From Bacillota bacterium (GTDB taxonomy: Bacteria > Bacillota > UBA4882 > UBA8346): 16,476 nt of DNA. Made by a program: the position numbers and the translations under genes. The notes below the pieces were generated by a model. That model saw only the letters and a list, made by a program, of their open reading frames with translations, was not told where the DNA came from and made no database searches. This document shows positions 1 to 8,215 of the stretch, piece by piece. Position 1 is the stretch's first letter. The number at the start of each line of letters is the position of its first letter. The stretch is from positions 1-16,476 of the forward strand of contig DNPQ01000492.1 of NCBI GenBank assembly GCA_003501335.1, in the 5' to 3' direction.

Positions 1-21
1 TGGACCCTTGAATCATCTAAC

Positions 22-68
22 AAAATGCCCTTATCAAAGCCTTCTGAAGGCTTTGATAAGGGCATTTT
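22..68 (-). terminator. Strong intrinsic terminator, probably bidirectional
   Basis: This is a perfect inverted repeat with arms of about 23 bases (22-44 and 46-68) meeting almost without a loop. The arms begin and end in AAAA/TTTT, so read on the minus strand the GC-containing stem runs into a short T tract. It lies just after the murJ stop codon and should end that transcript. Its symmetry means it could also stop transcription entering from the left on the plus strand. Confidence 0.85.
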
Positions 69-95
69 CATAATCCCGATTTACCTCATGAATTT

Positions 96-1676
96 TTAAT
101 TTGACTTTAAAGGTAGTCTTTTGCGGATTTGTGCCAGCAGCATGTTTAATTCTTCCATTTTTAAAAGCCAGGCAAATAAAAGGTAAATAAATCCGCCAAC
201 CACCATTCCAAAAACGATTAAAAGGGCCGCTTCCAAATGACCATTTAGTTTTACAAAATGATTGACTACTTGAACAAACAACATAATAACAGCTCCCATT
301 ACAAGGGAGGCAATCGCAGATTTTATAAAGGATTTTAAGATTTGACGGCCCCGCATCCCACCGATTTTATGCCGTAAAATCAACATTAACAGGATCATAT
401 TGAGTAAACCCATAATCGTGAAAGAAATTCCGAAACCGCGAACTCCTAATTTCGTATAAGTAAGAAATAACCAATTGAAAAAGATACTGGCCGAGACGGA
501 AATAAAACTGACAATAACCGGTGTCCGGGTGTTCTGTAAAGCATAAAAGGCTCTCGGAAGCATGAGGATAGCGGCATGGGCAAAAACCGCCAAACTATAA
601 TAACCTAAAGCAGAAGCCGTCAACATCGTATCAGCAGGAGTAAATTTTTGTCTTTCAAACAATAATTCGACAATCGGTCTCTTTAAAATAATTAAACCGA
701 TACCCGCCGGAATCATGATAAAAAAGATGGTTCGTAGTGATAAAGAAAGTGTATCCTTATATTGATCCATCTTCTTTTCAGTTACTAAACTGGATAGCAA
801 AGGAAAGAAGGCCATGGAGATTCCAGCGGCAAATATTCCGATTGGCAACTGAATTAAACGGGTGGCAAAACGAATGGCGGTAATTCCACCTTCATTGAGC
901 GCCGAAGCCATTGCCGTAGTAGCCCAGATATTAACTTGATCCGCCGAAAGGCCAATCAAAGCAGGTACCCATAGAATTAACATTTTTTGAAATCCCGGGT
1001 TTTTTAAATCAATATAACCGAACCGATAATATCTGCCGCCGCATTGGGGCAGAAAAAATAATTGAGTCAAAAAGTTGGCTACAGCCCCGACTAAAACTCC
1101 GATGGCCATTCCTTGAATGCCAAATCTCGAACCCAGTAATACAGCGCCTAAAATAATACCAATGTTATAAATATTCGGTCCGAGGGCCGGTCCCAGAAAG
1201 CGGCGGTATGAATTTAAAACTCCGCCCATTAAACCGGCCAAAGCAGTAAAACAAACTGCCGGAAACATAATCTTGGTTAAACTGATTAACAAACCCATTT
1301 TGGCTGCCTGAAAATGAGGCGCTTCCAGAGGAGTAATCCATTTGGTAAAGCAGATGCCAAGTATGGTAAGAGCAATTAAAAAGAGGCCGACAATATTAAT
1401 AAAAGTGCTGGTCATCTTCCAGCCCTCTTCTTCCTCACCCTTGGTCAGATACTCATTAAAAACAGGAATAAATGCCGCAGATAACGCGCCGCCTACCAAT
1501 AAATAATACATAGTATCCGGGATAATAAAAGCCGCAAAAAATGAATCGGTTTGAAAACGGGTGAACTGGCTCCCGGAAAGGCTTTCACGCACAAATCCCA
1601 AGATCCGGCTTATTAAAAACATTATCGAGATCATTCCAGCCGCTTTGGCTGCTTGTCTCGTTACTTTCTGATCCAT
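96..1676 (-). CDS. murJ: Lipid II flippase MurJ (MviN family)
   Basis: This 526-residue protein is a polytopic membrane protein of the MOP superfamily that flips lipid II across the cytoplasmic membrane for peptidoglycan synthesis. The N-terminal part carries the family pattern: SRILGFVRE near residues 23-31, then FFAAFIIPD and the glycine/alanine-rich GGALSAAFIPVF segment around 62-73. About 14 hydrophobic segments follow through to the C-terminus, and the length is normal for the family. The start is supported by AAGGAGG at 1683-1689 on the minus strand, six bases before ATG. The gene is monocistronic here: a strong hairpin follows it, and a structured leader of about 200 bases precedes it. 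The assignment to MurJ is firm; activity on lipid II is inferred from the family. Confidence 0.95.
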   Translation of the reverse strand: MDQKVTRQAAKAAGMISIMFLISRILGFVRESLSGSQFTRFQTDSFFAAFIIPDTMYYLLVGGALSAAFIPVFNEYLTKGEEEEGWKMTSTFINIVGLFLIALTILGICFTKWITPLEAPHFQAAKMGLLISLTKIMFPAVCFTALAGLMGGVLNSYRRFLGPALGPNIYNIGIILGAVLLGSRFGIQGMAIGVLVGAVANFLTQLFFLPQCGGRYYRFGYIDLKNPGFQKMLILWVPALIGLSADQVNIWATTAMASALNEGGITAIRFATRLIQLPIGIFAAGISMAFFPLLSSLVTEKKMDQYKDTLSLSLRTIFFIMIPAGIGLIILKRPIVELLFERQKFTPADTMLTASALGYYSLAVFAHAAILMLPRAFYALQNTRTPVIVSFISVSASIFFNWLFLTYTKLGVRGFGISFTIMGLLNMILLMLILRHKIGGMRGRQILKSFIKSAIASLVMGAVIMLFVQVVNHFVKLNGHLEAALLIVFGMVVGGFIYLLFAWLLKMEELNMLLAQIRKRLPLKSN

Positions 1677-1706
1677 ACTGATCCTCCTTGATTAAACTTC
1701 GTAACA

Positions 1707-1797
1707 GGTAATCGGATTTTGTAAAATGAAGAAAATTATTCAACCAGGTCTTATTCGTTGAACCTGCATAGTGTACTCCAAAATATTTCCGATTACC
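1707..1797 (-). promoter_or_regulatory. Structured 5' leader of murJ
   Basis: Arms GGTAATCGGA (1707-1716) and TCCGATTACC (1788-1797) form a perfect 10-bp helix enclosing 71 bases. Inside it, TTCAAC (1739-1744) pairs with GTTGAA (1757-1762), and CAGGT/ACCTG offers a competing pairing in the same place. The promoter-distal arm ends about 18 bases before the murJ ribosome binding site. Such a layout could be a folded leader affecting translation or termination. No known riboswitch consensus was recognised, so the function is inference. Confidence 0.4.
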
Positions 1798-1805
1798 CTT
1801 TCCGC

Positions 1806-1880
1806 AAAAAAGCATACTGTATCTATTTTTAAAAAAGAGACCAATGAACCCTAACAGGCCATAAGTCTCAAACAGTATGC
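1806..1880 (-). terminator. Hairpin followed by a T run upstream of murJ
   Basis: Read on the minus strand, GCATACTGT (1872-1880) pairs with ACAGTATGC (1812-1820), and an inner GAGAC/GTCTC pair (1865-1869, 1837-1841) narrows the loop. The stem is followed directly by six T residues (1806-1811). It may be a leader attenuator for murJ, or the 3' end of a small RNA of about 75 bases. The loop is large, so termination strength is uncertain. From 1881 to about 2052 the DNA is very AT-rich and no gene is seen. Confidence 0.45.
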
Positions 1881-2052
1881 AAAGCCCAGGTGCAACAATT
1901 TCATTTTAAGCAAAAGAAATTTTAAGTCATAAATTACAATCATTATATCGAAAACAAAAAGACTTGGCAAGATTTTCTCTATGAATAAAAATGACAATAT
2001 CGGCGCGATTTGGGATTTCGGCAAAAAAATTGTCCAAAAATTCACTTTGGCT

Positions 2053-2081
2053 TTGCTTTTAGAAAGTAATTCAGTTAAAAT
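2053..2081 (+). promoter_or_regulatory. Candidate sigma-A promoter for the ABC-F gene
   Basis: TTGCTT (2053-2058), 17 bases, then TAAAAT (2076-2081). This would start transcription near 2088 and leave a leader of about 70 bases before the ABC-F start codon. The region is AT-rich, so chance matches are likely. Confidence 0.35.
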
Positions 2082-2160
2082 AATGCAAGGGAGATTTAAA
2101 TAATTCGGGGAATTAATTTAAAAATTTCAAATTTAAAACGATTATCCCAAATGAGGTAAA

Positions 2161-3717
2161 ATGAGTATATTAAATGTCGAAAATGTTTGTCATGGTTTCG
2201 GTGAACGTAAAATTTTAGAAAAGGCATCCTTTCGATTGCTCAAGGGGGAACATGTCGGTTTAGTCGGAGCAAACGGAGAAGGAAAAACTACTTTTTTAAA
2301 TATTATCAATGGGAAGCTTACTCCCGATGAAGGGAAAATTGAATGGTGCAACCGGATTACCACTGGTTATTTGGACCAATATACTTCGTTAACCAAAGGA
2401 AAAACCATCCGGGAGGTTTTACGCGAGGCTTTTCAAACAATGTTTGATCTGGAACAAGAAATGTTACAAATTTATGAAAAGATGGCCACCGCTTCGGAAA
2501 ATGAAATGGCCTCAATGATGGAAGATGTCGGGGAGATTCAAAGTTCTTTAGAACAGAATGGGTTTTATACAATTGATGCCAAAATTGAAGAAGTCGCTGG
2601 TGGATTAGGCTTGGGTGAAATTGGTCTGGAACGGGATGTTAGCGATTTAAGCGGTGGACAACGGGCCAAAGTATTGCTGACGAAACTATTATTAGAAAAC
2701 CCTATGATTTTAATTATGGACGAGCCCACTAATTTTCTTGATGCCAATCATATTCAATGGTTGACAAACTATTTGCAGCATTATGAAAATGCCTTTATTC
2801 TTGTATCCCATGATATTCCGTTCCTTAATAATGTAGTCAATGTGATTTATCATATGGAGAATGCCAAATTAACCCGTTATACCGGTAATTATGATGAATT
2901 TCAACAATTGTATCTCCTTAAAAAAGAACAGAATCAAAAAGCTTTTGATAGACAACAAAAAGAAATAGAACGGCTGGAAGACTTCGTAGCCCGCAACAAA
3001 GCCAGAGCCGCCACAGCCAATTTGGCAAAAAGCCGTCAAAAAAAGCTTGATAAAATGGACATTCTCGAAAAAGACCGGATCAAACTAAAACCGACTTTTA
3101 AATTTAAGGAAGGCAAAACTCCCAGTAAATTTATTTTTCGGGCTGAGAAACTGGTCATCGGTTATGATGAACCCCTGACCAGACCTTTGAATCTAGTATT
3201 GGAACGGGGCCAAAAAATTGCCATTCGCGGTGTGAACGGTCTGGGAAAGTCCACATTGTTAAAAACCTTACTGGGTATTTTACCCCCGCTATCAGGCTCT
3301 GTCGAATTGGACGAACTGGTTATCCCGGGTTATTTTGAACAAGAATCAACTAAAAATAATAGTAATACCGCACTCGAAGAAGTATGGGACGAATTTCCCG
3401 GCCTTGGTAATGCCGGAGTCCGTGGCGCCTTGGCAGGCTGTGGCCTGACGAAAGAACATATTGCCACCCAAATGATGGTGCTAAGCGGAGGCGAAAATGC
3501 CAAAGTAAGGCTTTGTAAACTGATGTTACGGGAGATCAATTGGTTAGTCCTTGATGAACCTACCAATCACCTTGATGTAGATGCTAAAGCCGAACTTAAA
3601 AAAGCCTTACGGGAATTTAAAGGGACTGTGGTCATTGTCAGCCACGAACCGGAATTTTATAGCGACTGGGTATCCGCCATCTGGAATGTGGAAGACTGGA
3701 CCGTAAAACTGGTCTAA
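2161..3717 (+). CDS. yfmM: ABC-F family ribosome-associated ATPase, YfmM type
   Basis: This 518-residue protein is a cytosolic ABC-F ATPase with two nucleotide-binding domains and no membrane segments. Domain 1 has Walker A GANGEGKT (36-43), signature LSGGQ (163-167) and Walker B with MDEPTNFLD (186-194). Domain 2 has Walker A GVNGLGKS (357-364), signature LSGGE (441-445) and LDEPTNHLD (464-472). Both catalytic glutamates are present. The charged inter-domain linker (about 255-305, with ARNKARA and SRQKKLDKM) is the segment that ABC-F proteins insert near the ribosomal P/E site. Length and the C-terminal WNVEDWT pattern recall Bacillus subtilis YfmM, a housekeeping ABC-F protein, more than the antibiotic-resistance types. 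GAGGT (2153-2157) sits close to the ATG. Role on the ribosome is inferred from the family; a resistance role cannot be excluded. Confidence 0.9.
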   Translation: MSILNVENVCHGFGERKILEKASFRLLKGEHVGLVGANGEGKTTFLNIINGKLTPDEGKIEWCNRITTGYLDQYTSLTKGKTIREVLREAFQTMFDLEQEMLQIYEKMATASENEMASMMEDVGEIQSSLEQNGFYTIDAKIEEVAGGLGLGEIGLERDVSDLSGGQRAKVLLTKLLLENPMILIMDEPTNFLDANHIQWLTNYLQHYENAFILVSHDIPFLNNVVNVIYHMENAKLTRYTGNYDEFQQLYLLKKEQNQKAFDRQQKEIERLEDFVARNKARAATANLAKSRQKKLDKMDILEKDRIKLKPTFKFKEGKTPSKFIFRAEKLVIGYDEPLTRPLNLVLERGQKIAIRGVNGLGKSTLLKTLLGILPPLSGSVELDELVIPGYFEQESTKNNSNTALEEVWDEFPGLGNAGVRGALAGCGLTKEHIATQMMVLSGGENAKVRLCKLMLREINWLVLDEPTNHLDVDAKAELKKALREFKGTVVIVSHEPEFYSDWVSAIWNVEDWTVKLV

Positions 3718-3755
3718 ATTCGCATTTTATTTATTCGATAAATTTGCCATTTTTA

Positions 3756-3764
3756 TGTTATAAT
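3756..3764 (+). promoter_or_regulatory. Extended -10 promoter of hisEG
   Basis: TGTTATAAT is a perfect extended -10 (TG, one base, TATAAT at 3759-3764). There is no good -35 at the usual distance, which fits an extended -10 promoter. Transcription would start near 3771, about 48 bases before the hisE start. The hisEG pair therefore appears to have its own promoter rather than relying on read-through from the ABC-F gene. Confidence 0.7.
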
Positions 3765-3818
3765 GGTTCAAGATTTTTATTTTCGATCAATATTTCAATC
3801 AATTGAATGGAGAGCATT

Positions 3819-4082
3819 ATGAAGCAGTTTGAAACCTTGTTTTCAGAGCTAAAGACTAAAGTGGCCAGTCAAGATCCCTCTTCAGGCACGGTCACAGAAT
3901 TTAATAAAGGAAAACATGCCATCGGGAAGAAGCTGGTTGAAGAAGCGGCGGAAGTTTGGATGGCGGCTGAATATGAGGGAAAAGAAAAGACTGCCGAAGA
4001 AATATCCCAACTTTTATATCACATCCAAGTGATGATGCTGGCGTGTGATTTATCGTTGGACGATATTTATAAATATCTTTAA
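3819..4082 (+). CDS. hisE: Phosphoribosyl-ATP pyrophosphatase HisE
   Basis: This 87-residue enzyme hydrolyses phosphoribosyl-ATP to phosphoribosyl-AMP and pyrophosphate, the second step of histidine synthesis. It has the all-alpha MazG-like pattern with KKLVEEAAEVWMAAEYEG and EEISQLLYH, whose acidic residues bind magnesium. It is a stand-alone HisE, not fused to HisI. The start at 3819 is preferred because GGAGAG (3809-3814) lies four bases before it; the ATG at 3807 has no binding site and its codons overlap that motif. The compact form and the ending SLDDIYKYL look like actinobacterial HisE, whose usual partner is also an adjacent hisG. hisG follows after 23 bases in the same transcript. 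Confidence 0.93.
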   Translation: MKQFETLFSELKTKVASQDPSSGTVTEFNKGKHAIGKKLVEEAAEVWMAAEYEGKEKTAEEISQLLYHIQVMMLACDLSLDDIYKYL

Positions 4083-4105
4083 GACAGAATAAGGAGAATG
4101 CCTAA

Positions 4106-4954
4106 ATGATCAAGATAGCCTTACCCAATAAGGGCACCTTATCGGAAGATGCCGTTCGTTTGGTCACTGAAGCCGGATATAAATGCAGACGAAGTTCCAG
4201 TGAATTGATAATTCAGGATTCCGCCAATGGAGTTGACTTTTATTTTCTCCGGCCCCGTGATATTGCAATTTATATTGGAAATGGTTTTTTAGACTTAGGA
4301 ATTACCGGCCGGGATCTGGTCCTGGATAGTGAGGCTAAAGTAATTGAGCTTTTGCCGCTAAATTTTGGCCATTCGGCATTTTTTTATGCGGTTCCCCAAG
4401 GAAGCAAACTTACACCCAATGATTTTTCCGGAAAACGCATTGCCACTTCTTACCCCCGTTTGGTAGAACATGATTTGAAAAGCCGGGGAATTACGGCTCA
4501 GATTGTCAAACTGGATGGAGCCGTAGAAATTTCGATTAAACTGGGTGTAGCGGATGCCATCGCTGATGTTGTTCAATCCGGAAAAACTCTGGGAGAAGCC
4601 GGACTGATGAAAATTGATCAACCTTTACTAAGGTCTGAAGCAATTTTAATCGCTCATTCCGAAGATACGACCCATAAAAAAGATGTTGATCTTTTTGTGC
4701 AACGTTTAAAAGGAATTATTGTAGCACGGGAATATGTGCTTGCTGAGTATGATATTCCGAAGCATTCCCTGGATGAGGCTTGTATCATAACTCCCGGAAT
4801 TGAATCTCCAACTATCTCACCGCTCAGTAATGAGAATTGGTTTGCTGTCAAATCAATGGTAAAAAAAGCCGATATGAATGTGATCATTGATAAATTAGCG
4901 GCAATAGGCGCAAAAGCAATTATTATCACTGAAATCCGGACCTGCCGGATATAA
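4106..4954 (+). CDS. hisG: ATP phosphoribosyltransferase HisG, long form
   Basis: This 282-residue enzyme joins ATP and PRPP to give phosphoribosyl-ATP, the committed and feedback-controlled step of histidine synthesis. The periplasmic-binding-like catalytic fold has RPRDIAIYIGNG (49-60), GITGRDLV (65-72) and the PRPP loop in LDGAVEISIKLGVADAIADV (136-155). The C-terminal part (about 208-282, with ITPGIESPTISPL and AAIGAKAIIITEIR) is the ACT-like regulatory domain that binds histidine, so no HisZ partner is needed. Many Bacillota instead use a short HisG with HisZ; this long form with its particular wording resembles actinobacterial HisG. The ribosome binding site is AAGGAGA (4091-4097), eight bases before ATG. 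A terminator follows, so hisE-hisG is a complete two-gene unit. Confidence 0.95.
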   Translation: MIKIALPNKGTLSEDAVRLVTEAGYKCRRSSSELIIQDSANGVDFYFLRPRDIAIYIGNGFLDLGITGRDLVLDSEAKVIELLPLNFGHSAFFYAVPQGSKLTPNDFSGKRIATSYPRLVEHDLKSRGITAQIVKLDGAVEISIKLGVADAIADVVQSGKTLGEAGLMKIDQPLLRSEAILIAHSEDTTHKKDVDLFVQRLKGIIVAREYVLAEYDIPKHSLDEACIITPGIESPTISPLSNENWFAVKSMVKKADMNVIIDKLAAIGAKAIIITEIRTCRI

Positions 4955-4995
4955 TCCTCAACGATTTTAAAGCTATCCATTGCAATTTCTATCCT

Positions 4996-5031
4996 ATCCG
5001 GTTCTCCTTCCATGGAGCAACTGGATTTTTT
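4996..5031 (+). terminator. Intrinsic terminator of hisEG
   Basis: ATCCGGTT (4996-5003) and CTCC (5004-5007) pair with GGAG (5014-5017) and AACTGGAT (5019-5026), allowing one bulged C and one G-T pair. The loop is six bases. The stem runs into TTTTTT (5026-5031). Confidence 0.75.
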
Positions 5032-5160
5032 ATATTTCATGTTTGATTTCCTTTTATGGTAATTAAAACGGTAATTTCCTTAAAAAAATTGCAGGAGAGG
5101 GACTTGCTAAAAAGAAATACCTTGAAATATATCATTATTAGAGAAGAAACTGAGGTGCAA

Positions 5161-7062
5161 ATGGTGAAAAAAACTATTCATTCAATCCCATTGGTTTTAT
5201 TCATGATATTATTATCATTTCTATATTGCAACGTATTGTATGCGGATGGTAATCCCGATCCGGTCCAGTCTCAACCCACTGCTCCAGCCGCCAATACTGA
5301 AAATGCCAATGCAACGGCTCCAGCCGATTCCAACGGGCTTAAAAATCCGATCCAAATTGTTGAGCCTGCTGAAAATGAACAACTTCCGGCTATTCCATCG
5401 ACTTTTGTAGATGGTTCGGTGCCTGTAGGGGGTAAACTATGGATTAACGGTGTTTCAGTACCCGTCTATTCCAGCGGTGGATTTGTAACCATGATCCAGC
5501 TGGCGCCGGGACCCTTCCAAATTAAAGCCGATCTACAGCTTGGCGAGGTTACGTATCATTTTATCCGTAACATTATCGTAGCCTCAACCACCAAACTCCA
5601 AGCTTCGGACCCATTAAAAATTATGGATGTAAGCCCGGTTCAAGATCAAGAATTGTTACCCGGGGATGATGTTGAAGTGATTAGTCAGGGAACACCCGGT
5701 AAAAAAGCATATTTTACTGTTCAGGGCGTACATCATCAATTTCCCATGATCGAATCGGCTCCCTTAAGCGGTATTTATAGAGGCGTCTATCAACTGAAGG
5801 ACCATGACCGGCTAAGAAAATCAAAGTTTGAAGTGACCCTGGAAGATGATAATCATCAAAAAGTTACCAAAGAATCCAATGGCCGTCTTTCGATTTTCCC
5901 CAACCGTATTCCGGTGATGGCTGAAACAATATCGCCTGATGTTGTATTACGAACCGGACCCGCTCTCACCCAAAGTGACAAAGCGGGCTATCTGATGTTT
6001 CCTCCAGCCGGAACGCTATTTCAAATCACAGGAAGAAAAGGTGAGGAGTACCGGGTCAGGCTGACCAAAACAAAAACGGTATGGGTCAGCACCAGCCAGG
6101 TGAAGTTACTTCCACAAGGGACTCCGCCGGCTCAAGTTGTCGTTGGAAGTATTTCCGTCAGTTCAACGGACCGCTCCACCAAGATCCTCCTGCCTCTTTC
6201 CGAGAAGATTCCCTTTACGGTTGAGCCGGATGGCAACGGCGAATATATTGATGTTTCATTTTATGGAGCCTACTCCAATACCGATCTGATTTCCAATCCG
6301 GTATGCGGAATCGTCAAAGGCATCAGTTGGTTTCAGGATGATGAAGAGACATACCGGATAAGAATTTATACGGGTTCTAAAAGTTGGTGGGGTTATGATC
6401 CCCGCTATGAGGGAAACGATTTTGTCCTTGAATTAAGAACGCCTCCACCTATTGCGGCGGGCGCGGGCTCTCCCATTGAAGGACTTACAATTGCGGTTGA
6501 TGCCGGTCATGGTTTACCGGATACCGGAGCTGTTGGAACCACCGGCTATATGGAGAAAGATGCCAATCTGGCTCTGGCGCAAAACTTGCAACAACAACTT
6601 CTCGCCAAAGGGGCTCAGGTCATTATGATCCGAACCGGCAATGATGATGTCCCTTTAGCGGAAAGGCCTAAAATAGCCTGGCAAAACAAAGCCGATATCC
6701 TGATCAGTGTCCATAATAATGCATTGCCGTGCGGGGGTAACCCGCTTATTAAACATGGTTTTGGCGTTTATTATTTTACTCCGATGAGTCTGCAATTGGC
6801 CAGTGAAGTCCATTCGGCGTACTGCCAGCGATTCATCGGCGCCGGCGATTATAACCTGCCTGATGACGGCCTGTACTATGATAATTTGGCGCTGACCCGT
6901 TCTCCACAAATGCCTTCCATCCTCACCGAGTCGGCCTACATGATTCTTCCGCAGGAAGAAGCCTATTTAAAGACGGATGGTTTCCGCTCGGCTTGTGCCG
7001 CTGCGATTATCAAGGGGTTAGAGAGTTATGCCGGTAGTATGAGGCCTATAATCGGTCATTAA
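5161..7062 (+). CDS. Secreted N-acetylmuramoyl-L-alanine amidase (Amidase_3) with SH3-like domain
   Basis: This protein of 633 residues cleaves the bond between N-acetylmuramic acid and L-alanine in peptidoglycan, outside the membrane. Residues 1-28 are a Sec signal peptide with likely cleavage after LYA. A Pro/Ala-rich linker follows (about 30-60), then an Ig-like/glucodextranase-B-like domain (about 65-140, with GSVPVGGKLWINGVSVPV), a second beta-rich segment, an SH3-like domain (about 255-318), a beta domain resembling AMIN (about 330-425), and the catalytic domain (about 440-625). Zinc ligands are H450 (DAGHG), E465 (MEKD) and H518 (SVHNN), with catalytic E590 (LTESAYM). ATG at 5161 is chosen because GAGGTG (5152-5157) precedes it and the signal peptide begins there; an upstream in-frame ATG at 5056 has no site. 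Likely roles are cell separation, remodelling or sporulation; which one is unknown. Confidence 0.9.
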   Translation: MVKKTIHSIPLVLFMILLSFLYCNVLYADGNPDPVQSQPTAPAANTENANATAPADSNGLKNPIQIVEPAENEQLPAIPSTFVDGSVPVGGKLWINGVSVPVYSSGGFVTMIQLAPGPFQIKADLQLGEVTYHFIRNIIVASTTKLQASDPLKIMDVSPVQDQELLPGDDVEVISQGTPGKKAYFTVQGVHHQFPMIESAPLSGIYRGVYQLKDHDRLRKSKFEVTLEDDNHQKVTKESNGRLSIFPNRIPVMAETISPDVVLRTGPALTQSDKAGYLMFPPAGTLFQITGRKGEEYRVRLTKTKTVWVSTSQVKLLPQGTPPAQVVVGSISVSSTDRSTKILLPLSEKIPFTVEPDGNGEYIDVSFYGAYSNTDLISNPVCGIVKGISWFQDDEETYRIRIYTGSKSWWGYDPRYEGNDFVLELRTPPPIAAGAGSPIEGLTIAVDAGHGLPDTGAVGTTGYMEKDANLALAQNLQQQLLAKGAQVIMIRTGNDDVPLAERPKIAWQNKADILISVHNNALPCGGNPLIKHGFGVYYFTPMSLQLASEVHSAYCQRFIGAGDYNLPDDGLYYDNLALTRSPQMPSILTESAYMILPQEEAYLKTDGFRSACAAAIIKGLESYAGSMRPIIGH

Positions 7063-7119
7063 TTTTTCCAAACGAATCAACGTTCAACAGAAAAGCATTT
7101 ATAATTGAGTTTTGAAATT

Positions 7120-7156
7120 AAAAAAGCCAGGGACCAATCATATCCCTAGCTTTTTT
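7120..7156 (+). terminator. Bidirectional intrinsic terminator after the amidase gene
   Basis: A6-GCCAGGGA (7120-7133) pairs with TCCCTAGC-T6 (7143-7156) with one mismatch and a nine-base loop. The A and T tracts on both sides make it usable from either strand. Confidence 0.85.
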
Positions 7157-7354
7157 AATGCTCTTCGATACATGATCATTATTTAATAACTGATTAGAAT
7201 TTCAGATCCGCGATGATAAATCCATAAACCTTTAAAAAAAGAAGGGGGCAGTCTGCTTTTTAATTTTAAAAACAGGACTTTAAAGAAAAAGCAACGAAAT
7301 CCTATTTATTGGTTCGTACGAAACAAATCGATTCAATGAAAGCGTTGTGGAAAT
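7157..7354. other. Intergenic region before the SprT-like gene, with a short palindrome
   Basis: No gene is seen here. TTCGTACGAA (7313-7322) is a perfect 10-bp palindrome about 33 bases before the SprT-like start and could be an operator. No clear sigma-A promoter and no good Shine-Dalgarno was found for the gene that follows. Confidence 0.3.
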
Positions 7355-7990
7355 ATGGAAACCAAACCGACCCATGAAACCTATACTGAGTTTCAAACCG
7401 CTTATGATTATTTTAATAAGGAATTATTCCACAATCAGCTACCCGATTGTCTGATAACTTATCAGCGCAAAGCCAAAACCAAAGGGTATTTTGCCGACGG
7501 CCGTTTTGAAAATACGGAAAGCGGCAAAATCATTGACGAAATCGCTATGAATCCCGATTATTTCAGCGGGGAAAACGTTTCTCCGAAAACGGTATTGTCA
7601 ACCCTGGTTCATGAAATGTGCCATCTTTGGCAGAAATATCATGGCAACCCGGGCCGGAACCGCTATCACAACCAGGAATGGGCTGAAATGATGGTAAAAG
7701 TAGGCCTGCATCCAACGGATGATGGAACTTTAACCGGAAAAATGACCGGGGATAGAATAAGCCATTTGATTATCAAAGGCGGGGCTTTCGATCAAGTCTG
7801 TGATCAATTGCTTGAAAATATTAAGATCGCCTGGGTGGATCGCTGGACTGACAAGGCAGCGGGTTCGGGTCCAAATCCCAAAAGCAAGACCAAATATGTC
7901 TGTCCAAAGTGCTTACTAAATGTTTGGGGCAAACCGGGAATTAATATTGTATGTGGAAATTGCCGCTGCAAATTATTGGCTGAAAAATAA
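7355..7990 (+). CDS. SprT-like zinc metalloprotease-fold protein with C-terminal zinc ribbon
   Basis: This 211-residue protein has a SprT-like domain with the zinc motif HEMCH (86-90) and a likely third ligand at H105 in YHNQEW. A long spacer leads to a zinc ribbon built on C183, C186, C200 and C203 (CPKC and CGNC). Related eukaryotic proteins (Spartan) cut proteins crosslinked to DNA; bacterial SprT-like proteins are poorly understood and are often found on mobile or accessory DNA. The ribosome binding site is weak (only GTGGA near 7345-7349). It is followed directly by a small hairpin and then the decayed island, so it sits at the boundary between ordinary and accessory sequence. The fold is confident; protease activity on DNA-bound proteins is inferred. 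Confidence 0.85.
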   Translation: METKPTHETYTEFQTAYDYFNKELFHNQLPDCLITYQRKAKTKGYFADGRFENTESGKIIDEIAMNPDYFSGENVSPKTVLSTLVHEMCHLWQKYHGNPGRNRYHNQEWAEMMVKVGLHPTDDGTLTGKMTGDRISHLIIKGGAFDQVCDQLLENIKIAWVDRWTDKAAGSGPNPKSKTKYVCPKCLLNVWGKPGINIVCGNCRCKLLAEK

Positions 7991-8015
7991 TTCCAGAGAG
8001 TGGTTCTGGAAATTT
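7991..8015 (+). terminator. Weak hairpin terminator after the SprT-like gene
   Basis: TTCCAGA (7991-7997) and TCTGGAA (8005-8011) form a 7-bp stem with a seven-base loop, starting one base after the stop codon and followed by ATTTT. The stem is short and the T tract brief. Confidence 0.4.
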
Positions 8016-8072
8016 TCCCGATTAATCACGAAATTCTCCAAAGCAGTAAGCTTGTTTCATCGAGTCAGCTTT

Positions 8073-8190
8073 TCAATTTTCGGCTTCAAATTTTTTAGCA
8101 CAGGATTTACAACAAAAATAATAGGTTACACCATTCACCCAGCAATTGCAAAAGTTTATTGACCCGAAAAGAAAAATTATGTTTAAACAT
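8073..8190 (-). pseudogene. Frameshifted mini-gene for a YHS/TRASH-like cysteine-rich peptide
   Basis: The minus strand shows a start signal: AAGGA (8198-8202), seven bases, ATG (8188-8190). In the ATG frame the reading soon loses sense and stops at about 27 codons. One base over, an open frame (8076-8189) encodes WVNGVTYYFCCKSCAKKFEA near its end, before TGA at 8073-8075. That pattern, two cysteines after YYF and a third three residues later, is typical of YHS/TRASH metal-binding modules. Removing one base from the A/T tract at 8172-8176 joins ATG and this frame into a 38-residue protein. So this is either a recent frameshift, a sequencing error in a homopolymer, or a coincidence. No database search was possible; the metal-binding role is inference. 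Confidence 0.45.
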
Positions 8191-8215
8191 CAACGATTCC
8201 TTCATTTTTACTATG

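Noticed and set aside
1585..2045. Two minus-strand ORFs upstream of murJ
   Set aside because: One overlaps the murJ 5' end in another frame; the other starts with GTG, has no binding site and covers AT-rich hairpin DNA.
5056..5160. 35-residue N-terminal extension of the amidase
   Set aside because: The extension would bury the signal peptide, and the start at 5161 has a ribosome binding site.
7920..8162. Plus-strand ORF overlapping the end of the SprT-like gene
   Set aside because: It is a frame shadow of the zinc-ribbon region and has no binding site; the better signal in its tail is on the minus strand.
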